This document shows positions 43,161 through 51,071 of a stretch of DNA of 64,000 nucleotides, in pieces. Source of the stretch: a bacterium (lineage in GTDB: Bacteria; Chloroflexota; Dormibacteria; Aeolococcales; Aeolococcaceae); contig JAJZLL010000049.1 in NCBI GenBank assembly GCA_021803465.1, forward strand, positions 97,675 to 161,674, read 5' to 3'. The stretch's first letter is position 1. The number at the start of each line of letters is the position of its first letter. The notes beneath the pieces were generated by a model. It had not been told where the DNA came from, ran no database searches, and saw only the letters and a program-made list of their open reading frames with translations. The position numbers were made by a program, and so were the translations under genes.

Positions 43161-43166
43161 TACAAT
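43161..43166 (+). promoter_or_regulatory. -10 box before the carboxyltransferase-like gene
   Basis: TACAAT overlaps the first possible ATG (43165) and lies 7 nt before the second in-frame ATG (43174). If this is the promoter, the transcript starts at or just before 43174 and the protein begins MNQISLV. No Shine-Dalgarno is present. Confidence 0.4.
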
Positions 43167-44982
43167 GCAAGACATGAACCAGATATCTCTCGTCGATACA
43201 TCTCTCCGGTGGGGACAGGAAGCACTCCTTGTGAGCCGTCTCCGGAGCAGACATGCAGTGCAGGTCGCCCGTGCTCTTGATGGATGCGGGTTCGCGGCAC
43301 TCGATGTCATGGGAAGCGCAGCGTTCGAGGCATCGCTCCGGTTTCTCGGAGAGGATCCCTTCGAGCGGCTCAGCGAACTCCGGCAGGCAATCTCCAGCAC
43401 TCCCATGATGGTTACCCTTGGTGGCCAGGTGGGCTTCAGCCATCACCATCTTCCTGATGATGTCATTGACATGATGGTCAAGGAGCTCCGCAACCGTGGG
43501 GTCGACTGGATCCGCGTCTATGACAGTCTCAACCGCCTTGATTCTGTGCAGCACCTCATTGAGCGTGCACGGCATGCGAAGCAGCACGTTGACGGTTTTG
43601 TCGTTTACAATCCCACTCCTGCCTATACAGCAAAGAAGCTTGCAGCATTGGCAAAGGCCATGTCCGAAGCTGGATGTGAGCGGATCACCGTGTATGATCC
43701 CCTTGGCATCCTTAGCGAGCATCAGGCACGGGAAGTGGTTGCTGCATGTGTAAAGGCTGCAGGAGTTCCGTGTGGCATTGCATCGTCGATGATTACCGGC
43801 ATTGCTCCACTCGCGTACTCGGGCGCCATTGATGCGGGTGCAACGTTTGTGGACACCTGCCTACCCGCACTCTCAAGCGCGGCATCCGCTCCAGCAGTGG
43901 AAGCTGTCATTCACGGTCTTGAGACAAAGGTCACTTTCGCTGCAGGCAATGCGGATGCGCGGCATGCGGCGGAGGAGGCAACCGAGTCCATGCTCGGTCT
44001 GTACGAGGAGGTTCTCGATCCATTCCGCTGGAGGCATGACACTGCACCCCTTGAGGGCGCACTTCCAGTAAGCAGCATTCCCGCAGTGCTCGAGCATCTC
44101 CAGTCACTTGAGGAGCTCAGCGGAGAGAGGCTGGCAGCGATAGCACGGGAAGCTGCTGCAGTAAGCGAGGACATGGGCGAACCCAGCTGGGTGACACCGC
44201 TGCGGGAGATCGTTGCCATGCAGGCGACATACAACGTTGTTGAGGGAGACAGGTATGTCCAGATCTCCCAGGAGATCAAGGACTACTTCCTTGGACTCTA
44301 TGGCCATCCTCCAGGAGCAGTGAACCCATCAGTGGAGCGGACAGTCAACGGCATGGAGGAGCCCATTACCTGCAGGCCAGCAGACGTACTTGAGCCAGGC
44401 ATTCCCCATGCAAGAAAGATGCTCGAAGCGGAGGATGTGCCAGTGACGGACGCGTCCACAGTCATGTACGCAATGTATCCATCGCTGTATCTCGCATATG
44501 CCCGTGGAGAGCTCCTTCCCGAGCGGCTCCCTGACGATGCAGTCGTAGTGGAGGATGCGCTCCAAGCTGGGGAAACGCTGGAAGCGGAAGCAGCGGAAGG
44601 GGCAGCTCCTGTAGAGGAGATTGTGGAGGAGGAATCCTTCGAGGAGATGACTGTCGAGGTGGATGGCGAGACCTACCACGTCCGTATTCTCGAGCGGTCA
44701 GGTGTCGCAGCCATTGTTGAGGGAAGCACACCTGTCGCAGCTCCGAAGCCAGCTGGTGGAAAGAGGAAGGAAGGCACAGTGGTGGCCCCCATGCAGGGCC
44801 TCATTCTCAAGGTGCATGCCACTCCTGGAGCGAAGGTGAAGATGGGCGACGTGGTGGCTGTCCTTGAAGCCATGAAGATGCAGAACGACATCGTTGCGAC
44901 AAGGGACGGTGTCGTGAAAGAGGTGTACGTCAAGGAAGGCAGTGTTGTGAAGCCGGACGATCCAGTCGTCCTTGTGGAGTAG
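43165..44982 (+). CDS. Carboxyltransferase-BCCP protein (PycB/OadA-like) with degenerate metal site
   Basis: 605 residues. Residues 8-290 align along their length with the TIM-barrel carboxyltransferase of pyruvate carboxylase B and oxaloacetate decarboxylase. However, the metal Asp ('TLRDAHQ') is W16, the substrate Arg ('LLRGQ') is G86, the carboxylated Lys ('KDMAGLL') is Y177 and the two metal His ('HxHTH') are A206 and S208. A helical domain and an acidic linker (about 450-500) follow, then an intact biotin carrier domain with K571 in 'VLEAMKMQND'. ATG 43174 is an alternative, leaderless start. The biotin carboxylase follows after 3 bp. Normal pyruvate carboxylation is doubtful. Confidence 0.85.
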   Translation: MQDMNQISLVDTSLRWGQEALLVSRLRSRHAVQVARALDGCGFAALDVMGSAAFEASLRFLGEDPFERLSELRQAISSTPMMVTLGGQVGFSHHHLPDDVIDMMVKELRNRGVDWIRVYDSLNRLDSVQHLIERARHAKQHVDGFVVYNPTPAYTAKKLAALAKAMSEAGCERITVYDPLGILSEHQAREVVAACVKAAGVPCGIASSMITGIAPLAYSGAIDAGATFVDTCLPALSSAASAPAVEAVIHGLETKVTFAAGNADARHAAEEATESMLGLYEEVLDPFRWRHDTAPLEGALPVSSIPAVLEHLQSLEELSGERLAAIAREAAAVSEDMGEPSWVTPLREIVAMQATYNVVEGDRYVQISQEIKDYFLGLYGHPPGAVNPSVERTVNGMEEPITCRPADVLEPGIPHARKMLEAEDVPVTDASTVMYAMYPSLYLAYARGELLPERLPDDAVVVEDALQAGETLEAEAAEGAAPVEEIVEEESFEEMTVEVDGETYHVRILERSGVAAIVEGSTPVAAPKPAGGKRKEGTVVAPMQGLILKVHATPGAKVKMGDVVAVLEAMKMQNDIVATRDGVVKEVYVKEGSVVKPDDPVVLVE

Positions 44983-44985
44983 GTC

Positions 44986-46431
44986 ATGCTGTCATCCGTC
45001 CTCATAGCCAACAGGGGCGAGATAGCCTGCAGGGTCATCCGTGCCTGCAGGGATCTTGGCATCCGGAGCGTTGCAGTGTACAGCGAGGCCGATGCACGGG
45101 CACCGTTTGTCGCACTTGCGGACGAGGCGTACTGCATAGGTCCGCCACAGCCTCAGCAGTCGTATCTCAACATTGAGGCAATACTCGATGTTGCGAGGAA
45201 GTCGGGAGTCGAAGCCATCCATCCCGGATACGGCTTTCTCAGTGAGAACGCGAAGTTTTCCGCAGCATGCCGTGATGCGGGCATCACCTTCATTGGCCCC
45301 ACGCCCGAAGCAGTCGAAGCCATGGGGGACAAGGTGAGCGCACGGGAGCGGATGCGTGTTGCGGGTGTCCCCATTGTTCCAGGCAGCGGATTTCTCACCT
45401 CTGTTGAGGAGGCGCAGGCTGTCGCGGGGGATGTTGGCTACCCCATCCTCCTCAAGGCGAGCGCAGGTGGTGGTGGCATTGGGATGCATGTCGCAACAAC
45501 GCCAGAGGAGCTCGCACGACTGTTCGAGACAGCCCAAAGCCAGGCGCTCCGCGCATTTGGCAATGGTGCCCTTTTTCTTGAGAGGTATGTTGCGGAACCG
45601 CGGCACATCGAGATCCAGATCATAGCGGACACCCATGGCAATGTCGTCCATCTTGGAGAGCGGGAATGCTCCATCCAGAGGAGGCACCAGAAGATTGTTG
45701 AGGAGACACCGTCAGTTGTCATCACTGATGAGCTCAGGGAACAGATGGGTGCAGCTGCAGTGAAGGCTGGTGCGGCTGTGGGCTATGTCAATGCGGGCAC
45801 AGTAGAGTTCATCTTCAGCAGGGGGGAGTTCTTCTTCCTGGAGATGAATACCCGTCTCCAGGTTGAACATCCCATAACGGAAGCTGTCACAGGCATTGAT
45901 CTTGTGGAAACGCAGCTTCGTGTCGCATCAGGGGAGAAGCTTCCCTTCACGCAAAAGGACATCCGCCGCAATGGACATGCCATTGAATGCCGTGTGAATG
46001 CCGAGGCATACGCCCAAGGCTTTCTCCCGGCTCCTGGAACAGTCCGCGGCTATCATGCGCCAGAAGGACCGGGAGTGCGTGTGGACAGCGCCCTTGCGGG
46101 ACCAGGCACAGTCTCTCCCCATTACGATCCCATGGTCGCAAAGCTCATCGTCTGGGGAAGCACACGGGAACAGGCGCTCAACAGGATGCAGCGTGCGCTC
46201 TATGAATACGTCATCACGGGCATGACCACGAACATTCCCTACCATGCAGCAATCATGCAGAACGAGGAGTTCCGCAGGGGAACATACACGACAGCGTTCA
46301 TCGAGGAGCATCCGGAACTCATCGCCATTGCGGATGCGTGGGACGCAGCGCGGAACGTGCAGGATCTCGTCGACGATCCGAGGAAGAGAGCAGCAGTCAT
46401 TGCAGCAGTTGTGGCAGCGCAGCGGGCATAG
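44986..46431 (+). CDS. Biotin carboxylase subunit (PycA/AccC-type)
   Basis: 481 residues. ATP-dependent carboxylation of biotin. All main residues look present: 'MGDKVSARERM', the Gly-rich 'KASAGGGGIGMH' (an Ile replaces the usual Arg after the glycines), 'ERECSIQRRHQKIVEETPS', 'FLEMNTRLQVEHPITEAVTG' and 'IECRVNAE'. The start 'MLSSVLIANRGEIACRVIRA' is canonical. It sits 3 bp after the carboxyltransferase-BCCP gene and must be its partner. Could in principle also serve acyl-CoA carboxylases. GGAG/AGG lies in the preceding stop region. Confidence 0.93.
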   Translation: MLSSVLIANRGEIACRVIRACRDLGIRSVAVYSEADARAPFVALADEAYCIGPPQPQQSYLNIEAILDVARKSGVEAIHPGYGFLSENAKFSAACRDAGITFIGPTPEAVEAMGDKVSARERMRVAGVPIVPGSGFLTSVEEAQAVAGDVGYPILLKASAGGGGIGMHVATTPEELARLFETAQSQALRAFGNGALFLERYVAEPRHIEIQIIADTHGNVVHLGERECSIQRRHQKIVEETPSVVITDELREQMGAAAVKAGAAVGYVNAGTVEFIFSRGEFFFLEMNTRLQVEHPITEAVTGIDLVETQLRVASGEKLPFTQKDIRRNGHAIECRVNAEAYAQGFLPAPGTVRGYHAPEGPGVRVDSALAGPGTVSPHYDPMVAKLIVWGSTREQALNRMQRALYEYVITGMTTNIPYHAAIMQNEEFRRGTYTTAFIEEHPELIAIADAWDAARNVQDLVDDPRKRAAVIAAVVAAQRA

Positions 46432-46449
46432 CTGTTCTGGGACAGCATC

Positions 46450-47088
46450 ATGGGCATCCTCTACGACCGTGCATGTGTTGCTCCTCTCATTGAGGCGATT
46501 GATGGTCTTCAGCGTGCACGGGCTGTCTGGATCACGAATGTTGGCTCCATCATTCCAGCACTGACACTTGCACGGATGGGAGGAGACTCCCTTGATGAGG
46601 TTGTTGTCCATGTTGCAACACGGCTGGAGCAGGAACGCTGGAATGCTGCGAGGGCCAGCCAGCCCCACGCTGGTCACATCCGGTGCGAGACGGATCCGGA
46701 TCCTTCCGGAAGGGCGTGGACTGTTCTTGTCGGTGATGAGCCGGGAGAACCCCGACTTCCTGACGAGTGGAGCACCATGTACATGCTATCCCACGATGTG
46801 GCTCCAGCAGATGTCTTTTTTCATGAGGAGCTGGGACTCCCAATGTCCCCGCTGGCCTTTCCAGGAAGCACCACGAAAATGTCGCTCAGGGACACCATAG
46901 TGCTGAGGCATGCAGCAGAATTCGTGCAGCTCATGGAGGATGCCCATCCCCGTGCAAGCGGGATGCCACTGCTCCAGGTTTCCAATGCGGAGCTAGCATC
47001 GGCATGCGATGGAATGGTGCTGCCGGATGGAACCGTGCGGCTGAGAATTGAACGTACCTGTGCAGTGTCCCTACGGGAGGGCGCGTAG
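46450..47088 (+). CDS. Hypothetical protein at the end of the biotin-enzyme operon
   Basis: 212 residues, family not recognised. No signal peptide or membrane helix. A first alpha/beta region ('PLIEAIDGLQRARAVWITNV', 'LARMGGDSLDEVVVHVATRL') is followed by an acidic Pro-rich stretch and a mixed C-terminus with 'LSHDVAPADVFFHEELGL' and 'SLRDTIVLRHAAEFVQLMED'. It begins 18 bp after the biotin carboxylase stop with GGGA about 8 nt before the ATG, so it is probably co-expressed. The small hairpin GCTGT/ACAGC in the gap could couple translation. Confidence 0.6.
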   Translation: MGILYDRACVAPLIEAIDGLQRARAVWITNVGSIIPALTLARMGGDSLDEVVVHVATRLEQERWNAARASQPHAGHIRCETDPDPSGRAWTVLVGDEPGEPRLPDEWSTMYMLSHDVAPADVFFHEELGLPMSPLAFPGSTTKMSLRDTIVLRHAAEFVQLMEDAHPRASGMPLLQVSNAELASACDGMVLPDGTVRLRIERTCAVSLREGA

Positions 47089-47101
47089 AGGGCAGTATGG
47101 G

Positions 47102-47123
47102 TGACGGGGGCAATGTCCCGTCA
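47102..47123. terminator. Bidirectional terminator between convergent genes
   Basis: TGACGGG (47102-47108) and CCCGTCA (47117-47123) form a perfect 7-bp stem with an 8-nt loop. The right arm includes the stop codon of the minus-strand anti-sigma-like gene. No T-runs, so efficiency is uncertain. Confidence 0.45.
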
Positions 47124-49418
47124 TGACACACTGAGCGCAATGGGCGCTCCGGCCCGGGCGCCATTCGTGTCCTGAAGGGATGCTCCTATGACCACAGTTG
47201 CAGTGGGAGGAATGGGAGCCTCCGCTGTCACAAGAATCGTGTGCGCGGAGGCATCATAGCTCACAATGGCCGGAAGGGCAGCCCCACCCTCCAGAAGGGA
47301 CACTGCGGAAGGAACGGAGCCTGGGACAAGATCGCCATCAACGATAAGGGCAAGGGAGTTCGCATTGATGGGATATTCCGTGAGCACATGGGGTCCTGCT
47401 GACAGACCTGTGACTGCAGTCGCTGTAGCCTTTGAGAGACTCCAGCTTCCTCCACTTTTCACCACAGTGATTTGCTCGAAGCGCACGGCTCCATTGGGAT
47501 ACGAGGAGGAGGGCAGGCCAGTGAAGCGGAGCTCTGCAGTGATTTCGGAAGCTGAGACGGCATGTGCCTGGAGAATCATGCCTGTGACGATGATGGGATC
47601 CTGCTGCACAGAGGCGAGTGCAGGATACGAAGTGGGCGAGCCGTGTCCTGTCTGGGAAGCGATGATGCTGTTGATGAGGGTGAGGGCAGCTGGATCGACA
47701 GGCCATGTGGCTTCTGCAACTACGGGAAGAGCTGCAGTGACGAGCTCGTCTGTCTGGGCGACAATGTTCGAAGTCTGGGCAACAAGCTTGGTGCCGAGTG
47801 CATTGAAGAGGGGTTCCATGGCCCCGGGAATGGTCCCAATGACTGTGCCGGTGGTGGTTGTGACGACCGTTTCATAGCCAGCCTGGGTCTGTGTGGTGTA
47901 GGCAACAGTGGTGCCGCTGTTGGAGATGGCGAGGCTGCCTCCAGCCGAATCCAGCGTGCCTGTGACCTGTCCAGGCACAGGAGTGCGATCACGTGGCGAG
48001 GAGGTGAGTGCAGTGCTGAGTGTGTTTCCCACAAGGAGAATCATGTGGGAACCATCCTCGCTGAAGGCAGGTGTGGAGCCAGCAGGAAGCTGGAGCACAC
48101 TGCTGCCATCCTGGGCATTGAACAGCTCACCAGGCTGGAGGTGCGGAATGCTGGACTGTGCGGCTGGTCCAGTGGCAGGGGGGACTGTGGACTGTGAAGG
48201 AATGACTGCGCAGAGAGTGCGGAATGGGGCGCACAATGCGGATGTGCCATCAGGGAGGAGTGCGAGAGGTGTGGTTGTTCCCGTTGCAGGAGCATACGAC
48301 ATGAGCTCATTGCCATTCTCGTAGAGGATGCCGTTTGAAAGTGTCCAGTCAAGAAGAGACTGGGAGTTCGCCTGCACTGAGGTTGAGGTTGGTTGTCCTC
48401 CTGAGGCTGGAAGCAGTTCGAGCGTAGCAGTGCCTCCCGAGCCAGGAACGAGAACCGCGTACGTGGTGCCGTCAGGCGAGCGCACTGCAGCGAGTGCCTG
48501 GGGAGCAAGCACTGCCCGTGAGGACGTGGCTGAGAGGGAGACATCCACGAGGCTGCCTGTGGCTGGCGAAGGTGCAGCGGCTACAGCAGGAGCAAGCGAG
48601 GGAGATGTCGAGCCACCAGCTGGCGCAGTTGTGGTGCTTGCGGACGTGGAGGGTGTGGGCTGCGCTGTAGGTGAGCTTGATGGTGTTCCAGCAGCACCAG
48701 CAACAAGCACGTGGTCATTGATTCCTATGGTGTACTGCGCTCCAGGCAGGATGGACAGCAGGTTGGCCGCTGCAAGCTGGGGTGGCGCAGCTCCCGGAGT
48801 TGGAAGTGGTGCAGCCGGAGTGGTTCCTGCTGTTGTGAAGGCAATTGTGGCAGGAGAAGACGCATGGGCCCCTGTGGTCGTGACAAGCGCCTTGGGAGCA
48901 ATGGTGATGAGGTAGGGGGTGTCTGGTGCAAGGGGATGGGATGGCTTGATGACAAGATTGTTGCCCTGCCATACCGTTGTGACTGCCATGGCAGGCTCGA
49001 CATGGATGCCCTGGACAACGGATGAATGGTTCATGGGCACATTGAACGAGACTGTGATGTGCTGCTGCGAAGGAGCGACTGTCGTTCCATTGACAGGCGA
49101 CGATGCCAGGACTGTGGCCACTGGCGCAGGACGTCCAATGGGAATGTTGAGGCCGACAGCGAGGGCAAGGAGAATGACTGCTGCAGCGACCATGCCAAAC
49201 GGCAGTGAGATGGGGAGATGGGGCGTTTTGCGGTGGGCAGGGATGTGGGGAGTGCGTGTCTCAAGCAGGAGGTCCTTCCGCAGCCGGGTGACATACAGTG
49301 GGTCAGGGGACTCATGCTGGACGGCCTTCCTGAGACGTTCCGCAGTATCGAGAAGTTCGGGATCTCCCTGAAGAGCATCCCAGAGCTCCCTGTCAGGGAG
49401 ACGACGGATGTCGCTCAT
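47121..49418 (-). CDS. Membrane protein, likely anti-sigma/sensor partner of the ECF factor
   Basis: 765 residues. A 70-residue cytoplasmic N-terminus ('RELWDALQGDPELLDTAERL') precedes one helix (about 74-93). Outside are a Big_5/SbsA-like Ig domain (about 103-195, 'ASSPVNGTTVAPSQQHITVS'), a Ser/Thr/Pro-rich linker (about 225-300) and a large region that looks like WD-type repeats ('LAAVRSPDGTTYAVLVPG', 'PAFSEDGSHMILLVG'). Overlap of 4 bp with the sigma gene suggests it controls that sigma factor. There is no clear zinc-binding anti-sigma motif, so the role is inferred from context. Confidence 0.65.
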   Translation of the reverse strand: MSDIRRLPDRELWDALQGDPELLDTAERLRKAVQHESPDPLYVTRLRKDLLLETRTPHIPAHRKTPHLPISLPFGMVAAAVILLALAVGLNIPIGRPAPVATVLASSPVNGTTVAPSQQHITVSFNVPMNHSSVVQGIHVEPAMAVTTVWQGNNLVIKPSHPLAPDTPYLITIAPKALVTTTGAHASSPATIAFTTAGTTPAAPLPTPGAAPPQLAAANLLSILPGAQYTIGINDHVLVAGAAGTPSSSPTAQPTPSTSASTTTAPAGGSTSPSLAPAVAAAPSPATGSLVDVSLSATSSRAVLAPQALAAVRSPDGTTYAVLVPGSGGTATLELLPASGGQPTSTSVQANSQSLLDWTLSNGILYENGNELMSYAPATGTTTPLALLPDGTSALCAPFRTLCAVIPSQSTVPPATGPAAQSSIPHLQPGELFNAQDGSSVLQLPAGSTPAFSEDGSHMILLVGNTLSTALTSSPRDRTPVPGQVTGTLDSAGGSLAISNSGTTVAYTTQTQAGYETVVTTTTGTVIGTIPGAMEPLFNALGTKLVAQTSNIVAQTDELVTAALPVVAEATWPVDPAALTLINSIIASQTGHGSPTSYPALASVQQDPIIVTGMILQAHAVSASEITAELRFTGLPSSSYPNGAVRFEQITVVKSGGSWSLSKATATAVTGLSAGPHVLTEYPINANSLALIVDGDLVPGSVPSAVSLLEGGAALPAIVSYDASAHTILVTAEAPIPPTATVVIGASLQDTNGARAGAPIALSVS

Positions 49419-49981
49419 GATGGGGAACCCTCCTCATGTGGCTCAGCCTGGAGCATGCCCTTGAGAGTCGTCATGCCACGGTGGATGAGCAGTTTCACAG
49501 CGCCCTCGCTCTTTCCCATGATCTCCCCGATCTGTGAGAGCTTGAGGTCCTCACCGAGCTTGAGCGTGAGGGCAGTGCGCTGCTGGGGTGGAAGGGTGTC
49601 TATATAGCCCCAGATGCGTCGCGCCTCCTCGCGCGCAGTGACCTCGTCACTTACAGGGCGGGATGGATCCCGGAGCGCGAGGGCATCATCGATGGGGGTC
49701 ATCACATGGTGGGAACGGTAATAGTCCGTAATGGCATTCGAGCTGATCTGGTACAGCCAGGCACTGAAGGGCGAGCCACTTGGCTTGTACCGGCCAATGG
49801 CACGGAGCGCCTTGAAGAACACATCGGAGGTGATGTCCTCAGCGACTTCATGCGAATGGACGCGGCTGTAAATGTATCGGTACATCTGATCAACGTAGCG
49901 GTCGTAGAGCTTCCCAAAAGCTTCTGGATTGTGCTGAGCGTTGCGAACAAGCTGCTCTTCTTCGTCGCGTGATACAGCCAT
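49415..49981 (-). CDS. ECF-type RNA polymerase sigma factor
   Basis: 188 residues. Region 2 is about residues 20-90 ('FGKLYDRYVDQMYRYIYSRV', 'AEDITSDVFFKALRAIGRYK', 'FSAWLYQISSNAITDYYRS'). Region 4 is about 125-178 ('YIDTLPPQQRTALTLKLGED', 'LSQIGEIMGKSEGAVKLLIH'). No regions 1.1 or 3, as in group IV sigma factors. It overlaps the downstream membrane gene by 4 bp, the usual arrangement for sigma and anti-sigma. Regulon unknown; envelope stress is a guess from the partner's exported domain. Confidence 0.93.
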   Translation of the reverse strand: MAVSRDEEEQLVRNAQHNPEAFGKLYDRYVDQMYRYIYSRVHSHEVAEDITSDVFFKALRAIGRYKPSGSPFSAWLYQISSNAITDYYRSHHVMTPIDDALALRDPSRPVSDEVTAREEARRIWGYIDTLPPQQRTALTLKLGEDLKLSQIGEIMGKSEGAVKLLIHRGMTTLKGMLQAEPHEEGSPS

Positions 49982-50072
49982 GAGCGGTGTTCTCTCTACT
50001 CTGTAGGCGAAACGGCCAGATCCTGCCTGTGGTTACGCAGGAATGCCGATGCTGCATGCGAAGGACCTGGCG

Positions 50073-50840
50073 TCATGCGAGTCCCTCTCCCTGTGGGGCC
50101 TTCCTGGCATCGAGGCGGTCCCTGATGATGCGTGCCACATCGGGCCTGTCCGTGATGATGCCCCGCACCTTCCGGTCCCCGAGCATCCGTGACAGGCTCC
50201 TTCTGTGGTTCACAGTCCAGACAAGAAATGGGACATGGTCCACCTCAAGCTGCCTGATGAAGGTGGGCCGGAGCCTGTACAGCGAGCGCTGGATGACAAG
50301 ATATTCCGCACCGCATGCAATCCGCCGTTCCAGCAGGGACTTTGATGGCTGGCGCGGAGACCGTGTTCGTGGCATGTCGAGGAGGAGCCCAGTGTGCCAC
50401 GAGGGATCGAGCGTCGTGACTGTGGCGAGGACTGCATCCTTGAAGGACGTGATGAGCACCTGCGAGCGGAGAAGGTGCTTGTCCAGCATTGCGAGCACTG
50501 CCCGTTCATACCCACCTTCCTTGAGCTCAAGATCAAGAAGCATGCCTGTCGCAGTGCAGAAGCTGAGGACTTCCTCGAGTGTCGGAGGTACTGCATCAGG
50601 AGGGCAAGACGCCTTGAGCTCGTCATAGGACATCGTGCGGAGAAGCTTCCGTCCCACAAATCCGTCATGCATGATGACAAGTGTGCCGTCTCCCAGCATC
50701 CGGAGGTCGCATTCAATCATGTCCGCACCACAGCTGCGTGCCTCCTCGAATGCGCGCATGGTGTTTTCCGGTGCGCGCTGGCGTGCGCCTCGATGGGCAA
50801 CAATGAGCTGGGGATGCGGTTGAGCGAGTGCAGTCGTCAT
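50073..50840 (-). CDS. Glycerophosphodiester phosphodiesterase
   Basis: 255 residues from ATG 50840; the longer frame to 50933 has no support. GDPD TIM barrel: 'LIVAHRGARQRAPENTMRAF' (catalytic His, Arg and metal Glu), 'DMIECDLRMLGDGTLVIMHD' (Glu, Asp and second catalytic His) and a late 'VWTVNHRRSLSRML'. It hydrolyses deacylated phospholipids to glycerol-3-phosphate and an alcohol, in the cytoplasm since no signal peptide is present. Ends 91 bp before the sigma gene start (upstream on the same strand). Confidence 0.93.
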   Translation of the reverse strand: MTTALAQPHPQLIVAHRGARQRAPENTMRAFEEARSCGADMIECDLRMLGDGTLVIMHDGFVGRKLLRTMSYDELKASCPPDAVPPTLEEVLSFCTATGMLLDLELKEGGYERAVLAMLDKHLLRSQVLITSFKDAVLATVTTLDPSWHTGLLLDMPRTRSPRQPSKSLLERRIACGAEYLVIQRSLYRLRPTFIRQLEVDHVPFLVWTVNHRRSLSRMLGDRKVRGIITDRPDVARIIRDRLDARKAPQGEGLA

Positions 50841-51071
50841 GCACAGATCCAAAGTGGAGAGCCGATTCTTTCGTAAGCATACTGAATCCAGGCTGCCTCC
50901 AATTGGGAACGCTTGAGTCAATGATGCGTGCACCTTACAGTTGGGTAAACGCAGGGTTCACGCTGGGGCGGCACGGGTAGATTGAGAAAGATCCCCTGTG
51001 GACCAGTCGTTCCACATGCACGATGTCGTACCATGACCGGGATCACAGGACCCAATGGAGGAGTGGACCCC

